Shown piece by piece: positions 6,963-14,131 of a DNA stretch of 14,131 bases (position 1 is its first letter; each line of letters begins with the position of its first letter). This DNA is from Dictyocoela muelleri (Eukaryota; Microsporidia). The position numbers were made by a program, and so were the translations under genes. The notes under the pieces were generated by a model that was not told the DNA's origin, did no database searches, and saw only the letters and a list, made by a program, of their open reading frames with translations. The stretch is taken from contig SDVU01000383.1 of NCBI GenBank assembly GCA_016256075.1, forward strand, positions 1-14,131, given 5' to 3'.

Positions 6963-8624
6963 ATGCACCTAATTCTTAAAACACCATTTATAATTTCATT
7001 ACTTACCTACACTCAAAAAATTATTTGCGCATTAAGGTTAAATGAAAATAATGAAAAATACTTGATCACTAACAATCATGATTATATTAATAACCTTGAA
7101 TTAATTGAAAATCCTAAACTTAAACTTAGTCATGGCATCGAAAACATACTTTCTGATAGAAAATGTTCTAAACTCATTAAAATCGCTAGTTGTTCGTCTA
7201 ATGAAATACAAGCATTAATTATTGGTAATTTCGCATCTAGAGATACTAATATGATAATTGATTCTATTATAAGTAATAATAAGGATAAATTATCCTTTAA
7301 TCATGAATTTACTTCTAATCCAGGAGTTTCTTCAAGTTCCAAATTTTTTATAGAAAGTGAAAATTTTTCTAAATTAGAATCGAATTTTATCAGGAGAAAA
7401 AATGTTACTAAAAAAAGAAGTTTAGAATCAGAAAATGATAATCAAGAAAAATTACAAAACAAAATTTTAAAAGAAAAAAATAATCTTAAGAAATTTAAAA
7501 ATGGAAATATTTTAACTTCAAATCTAATTACAAGCACAGATAAAAATTCTGAAGGTCGATGTAGAATAATGAAAATTGATCAAAATTCCAATGATTTAAA
7601 AATAAATATAAACGATTTACTCAACCCTAAAAATAAATGTATAAAACCAATATTGTGTTTTATTGATGAAAAAATATGTCTTTTTTTTAAAAAAACTTTC
7701 AATACAAATTTGCACATAAGTGTAATCAACAACCCCTTCAATTTTATTCGTAATGATATTTTTGATATCAAAATTTTAAAGAAAGAATTGTTTGATCCTT
7801 TTAGAGGAACTATTAATAATAATGAATCATTATTTTTAATATCAGAATCGATCGAAAATTTTAAAATAAAAAATCAGATACAATCTATTATTGATGCAAC
7901 AACTCATTTTAGTGAAATAATTCAATATGAAGCGGATATTCACATAATGGATCCTAATTTTAAAGATGAAAATCTCAATTTAGAAGATCAAAATACTAAT
8001 TTTAAAGAGAAAAATCCTAATTTAGAAGATCCTTGTTTTTTTGAAAAAAGAAAAATTATAACAATTATTAAAAATATTCATTCATTATCAAAAAATTCTA
8101 AGTATAAAAAATTTTTTACTGAAAATGGAAATAATATTAATTTTTACATTATGATGGCAATTGAAACATTTTTCGAAGTTATAATCAAAGATAATTTTAT
8201 AAATTTGGCATTCCCTGAAATTAATATTATATATAAACTTTATAAAGCTAATCTTAATCATCATACTTTAAAAGATCGGAAAACACACAGTGGTTATTTC
8301 ATTGTTAAACAAATTTTTTTCAAGATTTATGAATTAAAAGATTATTTTTATAATAAAAAGGTCGAACATGATCCGAAGATATTCAGTGAAAAAATATTAA
8401 AAATAAGGGTCCTTTATTTGCTGGATTTGTTTAAATTTATAAATATTAAAAAAGTATATTTATTATTGTATTTGATTGAGTGTATAAACGTTTATCATTT
8501 GAATAATTGTAAAAAGTATAATACATTTGCAGAACGGGTAAATTTTTATAATATTTTTAATAATTCTACAGCTGAAAATCTGAAAACTATGAAATATAAT
8601 CTTGAAATGTATCGGATAGAATAA
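6963..8624 (+). CDS. Hypothetical secreted protein, 553 aa
   Basis: This intact, intronless frame is the only long gene in the window. I do not recognise a family. The N-terminus looks like a signal peptide: a hydrophobic stretch FIISLLTYTQ (9-18) and a likely cleavage after ICA (21-23), so the product probably enters the secretory route. Residues 144-152 (RRKNVTKKR) plus a Lys-rich stretch to about 180 form a basic, possibly nuclear-targeting patch within a low-complexity Asn/Lys/Ser region. An imperfect 14-residue duplication lies at 332-356 (NFKDENLNLED / NFKEKNPNLED). The C-terminal 200 residues are rich in Phe, Ile, Leu and Tyr and predicted helical (e.g. VLYLLDLF, VYLLLYLIE), without a clear transmembrane span. 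Start choice is supported by CCC immediately upstream, the signal peptide and absence of an earlier in-frame ATG nearby. The stop TAA lies in GAATAA. Codon use is A/T-ending throughout. A species-specific secreted or spore/host-facing protein is plausible but unproven. Confidence 0.85.
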   Translation: MHLILKTPFIISLLTYTQKIICALRLNENNEKYLITNNHDYINNLELIENPKLKLSHGIENILSDRKCSKLIKIASCSSNEIQALIIGNFASRDTNMIIDSIISNNKDKLSFNHEFTSNPGVSSSSKFFIESENFSKLESNFIRRKNVTKKRSLESENDNQEKLQNKILKEKNNLKKFKNGNILTSNLITSTDKNSEGRCRIMKIDQNSNDLKININDLLNPKNKCIKPILCFIDEKICLFFKKTFNTNLHISVINNPFNFIRNDIFDIKILKKELFDPFRGTINNNESLFLISESIENFKIKNQIQSIIDATTHFSEIIQYEADIHIMDPNFKDENLNLEDQNTNFKEKNPNLEDPCFFEKRKIITIIKNIHSLSKNSKYKKFFTENGNNINFYIMMAIETFFEVIIKDNFINLAFPEINIIYKLYKANLNHHTLKDRKTHSGYFIVKQIFFKIYELKDYFYNKKVEHDPKIFSEKILKIRVLYLLDLFKFINIKKVYLLLYLIECINVYHLNNCKKYNTFAERVNFYNIFNNSTAENLKTMKYNLEMYRIE

Positions 8625-8872
8625 GGTTCTATTGAAAAATTTAGTTCTAATTTAAAAGTAAATTTTTTAGTCTAATTTTAAGCCATATTGATGATATTTC
8701 TTGCAAATAGGGCTTGCTATTTATCTGAGATTTCATGTTGTAAAAACGTTTTAAATTTTGCATAACCGTAAATAGTTCAATATTATTCTGTATTTTTTGT
8801 TTGTGTGTCGTAAATAGACTAAATATTTCTTATAAAAAGATATATAAATTTTAGACGCATTATATGCGAACT
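8625..8872. other. 3' flank of the 553-aa gene
   Basis: AT-rich, with no open frame of note. The AATAA overlapping the stop codon (8620-8624) could serve as the polyadenylation signal, a common compact arrangement in microsporidia. The region ends where the old SINE copy E begins. Confidence 0.45.
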
Positions 8873-9300
8873 GGCAGCCCGGTTTTTAACACTCTTGAAT
8901 ATGCATTAAAGTATTCTAGTACGAATTATTTTAAGCCACTTAAATAAATAATTAAAATTAGCATTAATTAACCAATAACTATAGAGTAATATACAGTTGT
9001 TCCAGTTTGGTATAGCTGATTAAGATTCGTTCTAATACGAAAATGCAGCAGAAAGGACTCTCTTAGGTGTCGAGATGAGTGCGGCGACGCATACTATCGA
9101 AATTGGTTAAACTAAAACGGTTATGAAAAGGAATAAAATTGCTTTTATATTACTGTATCAATGATAAAACGAAAATCGCGGATACAGCTCGACTCTATGT
9201 ACCTTAGGAGTAACGTAAAAACTGAACATTGTGAACCAAAGGTCTTTGTTTATGGCAGGATATAACTCTGGGGGTTAGGAATCGAGAGAATGTCAAAATG
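8873..9300 (+). mobile_element. tRNA-derived SINE, copy E (old, diverged)
   Basis: The head is decayed but alignable: CCCGGTTTTTAACACTCTTG (8878-8897) corresponds to the D-arm/anticodon part of copies A and D. The B box has lost its consensus (CTAGTACGAATT, near 8918). The body is clear: AGTTGTTCCAGTTTGGTATA (8994-9013), GAAAGGACTCTC (9051-9062), GATGAGTGCGGCGACGCAT (9073-9091) and the TATCAATGATAAAACGAAAA region near 9157. The 3' end near 9290 is diverged. It is one of the two oldest-looking copies and lies just downstream of the 553-aa gene. Confidence 0.75.
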
Positions 9301-9541
9301 AATATAAGTCTATTAATATAGTTTTATTATCCAAAATTTAATTTTCATATTTATTTATGTCTTAATTTTATGTGCTGATAAAGTTTTTAATTCCTGTAAA
9401 TGATTACTTAATTATAATAATGATGAATTGTAAGGTTTGAAATTTTCGACAAAAATAAAATCTAATAACATCATATGTAAACCAATTTTTATTAATATTT
9501 ATTGTATTATCAAGCTTTATTTTATAAAAATTATGTATTTT
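9301..9541. other. AT-rich spacer between two SINE copies
   Basis: No gene, hairpin or repeat unit could be supported in this stretch. Confidence 0.5.
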
Positions 9542-9968
9542 GGCAAGATAGCTCTTGTTTTGCACTTCTTAATGTAGCATTTAAGATCGGTGTAAGCACT
9601 GGCTGAAGTCACCCTTAATAAATAATTTGTATTGAAATTAAGCGGTTAATTAATATAGAAATATAGTAGCAATATACAGTTTATTATGTAGGTATGGCTG
9701 ATTAAGACTTGGTATAATATGAAAATAAAGTAGAATGGACTTTTCTAGATGTGGGATTAGTATGATAATGGATATCGACAAAAAGTAGAGGAAATAAAAA
9801 AATTGTAAAGAAACCCCAAATTACTTGTATCCTGCCGAGTCGTTCTTATAACGAAAATTGCGTATGCAGCTGAGTAGCGACCTAATACTTGCACACCAAG
9901 AACCAAAGGGCAAAAACCAAAGTATAAACAACTCTTCGGGTTGTCAATTATTGATGTTGTTAACATTT
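9542..9968 (+). mobile_element. tRNA-derived SINE, copy F (old, diverged)
   Basis: The head begins GGCAAGATAGCTCTTG (A-box region, near 9548), with a decayed B box near 9585-9597. CCTTAATAAATAATT (9613-9627), the linker, and the body with GTATGGCTGATTAAGACTTG (9692-9711) follow. GTATCCTGCCGAGTC (near 9827) and the tail GATGTTGTTAACAT (near 9953) complete it. A 69-codon frame on the opposite strand here (9757-9966) is a product of the repeat. Module order matches copy A. Confidence 0.75.
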
Positions 9969-10152
9969 ATCTATTTTTTTCATATTTTTCCGAATTTTTT
10001 AATCTTCGCATGTAAGAGTTAAAAAATAAAATTTATGCGAAATTACACCTACGAACTATACTAAAAGAACATAAATTATAGTTTTATAAATATAAATAGG
10101 GAAATTTCGGTTCTCAAACAGTTTCCAAGCCCTCCTAAAAAATCGAAATGCC

Positions 10153-10944
10153 AAGAGATCTTATTAAAAAATGTCATTGAACTGTGGATGTCCAGGGTCT
10201 ATTAGTGTCCACTTTATAAAAAAAATTAAATAAATTTTTTTATTAAGTAAATTTTAATTTTAAAAATTACGGTTTAATAAAATGGTTTGTAATATTAAAT
10301 TTGTAATATTAAAATTGTAATTAAAAAAATTTTATTTATTTTAAAATATAAAAAGAAAAATATAAGAATTTTAGGTTCTACAACAGGTGGTCACCGCCTA
10401 AAAATCAGAAAATCACAATTTGTACCGGAAGATTACAACATTTTTATAAAATTTACTTTAAATCAAATATTAAACCTTAAAAGGAAAATATATTTTTAAT
10501 ATCTCGAATATACTCGTCTTTAAAAAAAATTCTGCTTTCCAGGATTTTTTTGTAAATCTTTATATATCAGAGCTTTGAAAAAATAATTTCATTTGAAAGT
10601 TTATATTTTGATTGTAAACAAATTTCATATAAAAATGTGTGTTCTTCCTTTAACAATTGTGATTTCCTGATTTTTGAGAGAGGTGACCACCTGTTATAGA
10701 AAATAAAAATCTTATAACTTTGTTTTGTATTTTAAATGTTTTTAATTTAATATTATTATGAATTTATAAATTTTATTAAAAATACCCCCTCGATGTAATG
10801 ACCAGAATATTCCAATTTGGAAATTTAAAAAAAAAAATATTTTTTAAAATTATAAATCAATTTTATTTTTAAAATTTTTAGTGGATACCCATAGACCCGG
10901 GACATCCATAGTCCCCTGACAATGAATGATAATAAAAACCTCTT
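10153..10944. mobile_element. Large fold-back (palindromic) element
   Basis: The left half and the reverse complement of the right half align over about 385 bp each, meeting near 10548 with almost no spacer. Markers: TGTGGATGTCCAGGGTCTA (10182-10200) against the reversed TATGGATGTCCCGGGTCTA; ACAGGTGGTCACC (10383-10395) against GGTGACCACCTGT (about 10682-10694); and CATTTTTATA near 10440 against its partner near 10625. The arms are moderately diverged and interrupted by small indels, so it is older than the MITE at 3350. No target duplication was found and no gene lies inside. The class is unknown. Confidence 0.7.
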
Positions 10945-10974
10945 AAAGTATCAAATTATACTCGTCTATATAAA

Positions 10975-12086
10975 GGTACATGAGAATTTCCCGCCCCGAT
11001 AAAAATTTCACGCCCGATAAAAAATTTTAAGGAACCCCCCTTATATGGGCTGTAAAATTTTTAAAAAAAGTAGAAGATGAAATGATATATTCAGAAACAG
11101 AAATAGAAGAGTTGATACTTTCAGAAACGTACTTAAGCGAGTCTTTTGTAAACCATGGGGTCTAAAATGTTTTTCTAGCACGACTTAGTTTGATAAGAAA
11201 CGAATTTATGTGTGATAAATGTGACACAAACATTAGGATGAGTTATGTTAAGAGAGCTTCATCAATCGATGGATACATTTGGAAATGTAAGGCTCCATGT
11301 AACTCTCAGAAAAGAATCTGGACAGGTGGTCTTTTCGAAAATTCAAAATTACCAATGAAGACTATTTTTTTATAATGTATAAATACATTAAAAGAGTGCA
11401 ATATTGTGAGATTGCCTATGAACTACATATATCATCTAAGACTGTAGGAATACACTGTGAGCTTATAAGGGAAAAAATTGTTGATTATGTTATAAACCAT
11501 AGTGTTAGGATTGGCGGTTTAGATGACAATGGCTCCCATAAGATCGTTGAAATTGAACAAAGTTACTTTTTTAAGTCAAAATATATTCGAGGTCGTTTTA
11601 CTGAAGGTTCATGGTATATTGGAGGTGGAGAAAGAGGTTCGAAACGTACGTTTTTTGTTCCAGTTTTAAATAGAAATGCGCAAACGATTACACAAGCTAT
11701 TATAAATAACGTTTTACCATGTACAAACATTATTACCGACGAGTGGAGGGCATATAGAGCCGCTTTAAGCGAACCAACTGAATATGATCACCAAACTGTT
11801 AATCACTCTGTAAATTTTGTAAATCCAGCCAATTTTGAGATACATACACAACATATTGAAGGGTTTTGGTCTATCTCGTGGAAATTTTTACGCGGTAAAC
11901 ATGGTGTAAATTCCGAAGCACATTTTCAATACCTTCAGCAATTGGGAGTTTAAGATAGAAAAAAATAAGAGATTTAACAAACTACTCACATTATTAAAAT
12001 AATTTTATTTAGCTTTATATAATTTTTTTTAAAAATTTTTTATCGGGGCGTGAAATTTTTATCGGAGCGTGAAATTCTCATGTACC
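10975..12086 (+). mobile_element. Merlin-family DNA transposon with clear terminal inverted repeats
   Basis: A 1112-bp element is bounded by inverted repeats of about 54 bp (10975-11028 and 12032-12086). Both begin GGTACATGAGAATTTC and contain a doubled CG-rich motif (CGCCCCGATAAAAATTTCAC), with only a few differences. One transposase region lies between. Merlin elements normally make an 8-9 bp duplication; none is visible here (left flank CTATATAAA, right flank AAAAAAGTT), so it may have decayed or the flanks rearranged. The element starts about 30 bp after the fold-back. Its close end similarity suggests a younger age than the Merlin at 5225. Confidence 0.88.
11079..11953 (+). pseudogene. 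Merlin (ISXO2/IS1595-like DDE) transposase, broken
   Basis: Reading starts at ATG 11079 (MIYSETEIEELILSET), meets TAA at 11163-11165, and continues in the same frame through a zinc-ribbon-like part. That part is CDKC (near 11208) and WKCKAPC (near 11280), with the typical SIDGYIWKC linker. A one-base loss in the T run at 11365-11371 moves the frame, and the last 192 codons (11375-11953) are open. That part holds a helix-turn-helix (EIAYELHISSKTVG, residues 12-25) and the DDE core. VEIEQS (58-63) has Glu61 where the family has the first catalytic Asp. ITDEWRAY has Asp122, and HIEGFW has Glu162. VNHSVNFVNP (142-151) is a family hallmark. Two breaks plus the Asp-to-Glu change make it inactive as it stands. 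Confidence 0.88.
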
Positions 12087-12149
12087 AAAAAAGTTTTTTA
12101 AATTTGTCATACTAGTGTTTTTATGTTTCTTAAAAGTTTTAAAAATTGT

Positions 12150-12290
12150 GTCAATAAAACTGCAACGAAGGGTCAATAAAACTGCAACAAAGGATCAATA
12201 AAAATGCAACAAAGGGTCAATAAAAATACAGCAAAGGTTCAATAAAAATGCAACAAAGGGTAAATAAAACTGAAAAGGACGGTAAATGGG
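12150..12290. repeat. 22-bp tandem repeat array
   Basis: Six units of GTCAATAAAACTGCAACAAAG type start at 12150, 12172, 12194, 12216, 12238 and 12260, and a partial unit starts at 12282. The spacing is exactly 22 bp throughout and units differ by one to a few bases. Since 22 is not a multiple of three, a coding origin is unlikely. It starts about 60 bp after the Merlin's right end. Confidence 0.92.
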
Positions 12291-13041
12291 TATTCAAACA
12301 ACGTGATATTTTTATCAAATTTTGATATTTTTTTATTTAAATCAATTAGAAAAAACTTGATAAATGGAATTTCTTAATAAAATTAAACATATATTTATTT
12401 TTTTATTTATATTTTACTCCAATTTTATAGGTACATTAAATACACGGTTCCTCAATTTTAGAAAACAATTTTTCTAAAGATTCCATTTATATGTATTATC
12501 AAGAAATTATTCAAAAAAAAAACAAAACTTATCAAAAAAAATTAATTCAAATGAAAATTTTTTATTTTTGTAATTTTTTAAGATAGTTTATTCTCTATAA
12601 AATATTAAATGGTTATAAAACTACTTATCAGCTTAATTTTTATTTTAAAACTATAATTAATGTCGCAGGCATATGGTGTCGCATTTTTTTATTTTTTTAA
12701 TTAAATTTAAAATTTTTTGATAAAGTTATTAGTTTTTTTCAAAAAAAATTTTTATTGATATGGGTGTTTTGTATTTTTTTAATAAAAAAATTAAATAACA
12801 CTTATTATGAAATTAATTATTTAAAAATGCCAAATCTCTTAAAGTAATGTTGATTAAAATAATTTCTGCTTCATAAACAGCCTTTAATGAAGCTAAGTTA
12901 TTTCCATGTCACCACTAAGATTATATAAACTTGTGTATCTAAGTGTTCGAAAAGAGGATGGGCTCTAGTATTAATATTTGTATCGATGTGTACTCTCCTG
13001 TAAGCCCGAATCCCTATTTGCAATACATTTAACATTTACCC
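12291..13041. other. AT-rich region without a confident gene
   Basis: Mostly homopolymer-rich sequence. A frame of 48 codons and a stop is open at 12440-12586 on the plus strand (residues such as SILENNFSKDSIYMYYQEI). It has no early start codon and could be a gene relic or chance. Near 12656-12690 TTAATGTCGCAGG followed by GGTGTCGCATTTT resembles the tip of the TTAA elements. The stretch 12895-13020 is less AT-biased but holds only a 20-codon frame. Nothing here is firm. Confidence 0.4.
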
Positions 13042-13536
13042 GGCTGGGATCAAAAATCACCTGAGAATCTTAATCATAAAAAATACAATTAAAACTTATA
13101 TTTTTTAACAAAGCAGCAAGCTATGTGTAATTACATTTTTAAAGGAATATAAACAATAATAAGTGTCATATTATTCTAGTATTTATTTAAGACCATCATC
13201 TTTTTTGTTGGTACTATAGAATGTGAGACGAAGGCAATTTTAGGTTAGCTAAAGACTGCTTTTTCATCAAGCTCCTGTCTAATCTTATGATTTATTTCTC
13301 TTTTTTCTATTATATCTTTACTATAACATAAATTTCTTTCGTCTCTACATTCTAGTGTACCAACAAAAAAAATATTTGAATGAATACTAGAATAATATAG
13401 CACTTTTATTGTGTAAATTCCACAAAAAGTCGTAATTACACATGGCTATTTGCTTGATTAAAAATTTTATAAGTTTCAATCATATTTTTTTTATGATTAA
13501 AATTCTCGGGTGATTTTTGAACCCTACGCATTTACG
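13042..13536. mobile_element. Palindromic element with candidate 9-bp target duplication CATTTACCC
   Basis: Arms of about 200 bp are inverted copies. GATCAAAAATCACCTGAGAA (13049-13068) pairs with a copy ending near 13520. TGTGTAATTAC (near 13123) pairs with GTAATTACACA (near 13431). ATATTATTCTAGTATT (near 13168) pairs with AATACTAGAATAATAT (near 13384). TTGTTGGTAC (near 13206) pairs with GTACCAACAA (near 13358). A loop of about 100 bp (13240-13340) is unique. CATTTACCC occurs at 13033-13041 and 13537-13545. A 9-bp duplication would again fit Merlin-type movement, but the extreme tips (GGCTGGGATC and the reversed CGTAAATGCG) do not match well. No gene is present. Confidence 0.7.
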
Positions 13537-13595
13537 CATTTACCCACATAGATCACCTTATCATCTTATCAGAACTTATATCAGAATTGACACGC

Positions 13596-13742
13596 TTATT
13601 TTCGGATTTCACGCCAAGTATTCATTTCCCACGATATGAAATCTTTTTCTTCCCTGTTTTCAATATCAATAGCTCTTGCTGTCCACAACATATTTTTATT
13701 AAATATAAAATTGATTTCAGCGTTTGTATAAAATCTATGAGC
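13596..13742 (-). pseudogene. Possible gene fragment, 48 codons
   Basis: A minus-strand frame is open from after a stop at 13743-13745 to TAA at 13596-13598. An internal ATG (13689-13691) would give 31 residues, including the charged segment AIDIENREEKDFISWEMNTW. The composition (Trp, Arg, Glu, Asp) is more protein-like than random AT-rich DNA, but it is short, has no known motif, and a second frame overlaps it. I do not recognise it. Confidence 0.25.
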
Positions 13743-13984
13743 TTATATAGCATATAGGCCAAATATAAAGAGTGACCCTTGGAATAGAAATTAAATAATT
13801 ACAAAAAATTTATAAAAATTAATTTAAAAGAGGAATTAAATATTTTATAAAAAGTAGTATTAAAAGAATAATTAAAAAAATTTTAAACATCTATATAAAA
13901 AGATTTGAAAATTATATTCTACTACATTTAAGTAATTATCTTCATTTTAATGTGTATGAGATGATCTAATTCGTGGGGTGCCAA

Positions 13985-14038
13985 TTCGCCCGATTCTCAG
14001 TTCGCACGATTCTCAGTTCGCCCGATTCGTAATTCGCC
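13985..14038. repeat. GC-rich 16-bp tandem repeat
   Basis: Units of TTCGCCCGATTCTCAG start at 13985, 14001, 14017 and, partially, 14033, with exactly 16-bp spacing. It is a GC-rich island in AT-rich DNA. Short iterated GC-rich motifs of this kind often sit at the ends of DNA transposons, and the window ends too soon to see a partner. Confidence 0.85.
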
Positions 14039-14131
14039 TAAAAAAATAAAAAATTTTATAATTATAAAATATAATAGATTTCATTTTGTAATGTTACAAT
14101 AGATTAAAAATATAAATAAATTATTTTTACG

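Noticed and set aside
7580-7771. Minus-strand 63-codon frame
   Set aside because: It is antisense to the intact 553-codon gene.
11079-11953. Bacterial insertion sequence of the IS1595/ISXO2 type, implying a bacterial contig
   Set aside because: The protein family is shared, but the surrounding SINEs, MITEs, TTAA elements and CCC-ATG gene start are eukaryotic, and Merlin is the eukaryotic branch of this family.
1-14131. LTR retroelements or other virus-like elements
   Set aside because: No long direct terminal repeats, reverse transcriptase, integrase or capsid-like frames were seen.

Overview
The window looks like a piece of a very AT-rich eukaryotic genome, most likely a microsporidian with an expanded, transposon-loaded genome. 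The signs are one intronless gene with CCC directly before its ATG (a microsporidian-style start signal), a stop codon that merges into AATAA, Merlin-family DNA transposons (a family known from microsporidia), and no introns, spliceosomal signals, operons or bacterial features. The genus cannot be fixed from the sequence, and assignment to Microsporidia is an inference.

Only one substantial intact gene is visible: a 553-residue protein with a signal peptide (6963-8624, +), of unknown function. Almost everything else is mobile-element DNA. The commonest is a tRNA-derived SINE of about 450-460 bp, present in six copies: minus strand at 300-753, 961-3858 (split) and 1611-1932; plus strand at 4121-4582, 8873-9300 and 9542-9968. 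It has a tRNA-like head with A and B boxes, a linker, a conserved body and a TA-rich tail.

Region by region: 1-290 holds a TA microsatellite and a 42-bp hairpin tandem repeat. 300-753 is a SINE. 961-3858 is one ancestral SINE split by three separate DNA elements: a GC-ended element at 1279-2212 that itself holds another SINE and a tRNA-like relic, a palindromic MITE at 2230-2581 with an 8-bp target duplication, and a long-inverted-repeat TTAA element at 2693-3836 that itself holds a near-perfect palindromic MITE at 3350-3651. 3861-4124 is a gene fragment with one in-frame stop, followed by a SINE (4121-4582). 4594-6435 is a second copy of the TTAA element, opened by a decayed Merlin transposon (5225-6217) flanked by a 9-bp target duplication. 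Then come the intergenic promoter region, the secreted-protein gene and two old SINEs.

10153-10944 is a large fold-back element. 10975-12086 is a better preserved Merlin with clear terminal inverted repeats and a broken transposase. 12150-12290 is a 22-bp tandem array. 13042-13536 is another palindromic element with a candidate 9-bp target duplication, and the window ends near a GC-rich 16-bp repeat.

The genes do not form a pathway. The main biological content is the layered history of insertions, where paralogous copies in the same window supply the empty sites that prove the boundaries. All alignments were made by eye; no searches were run.
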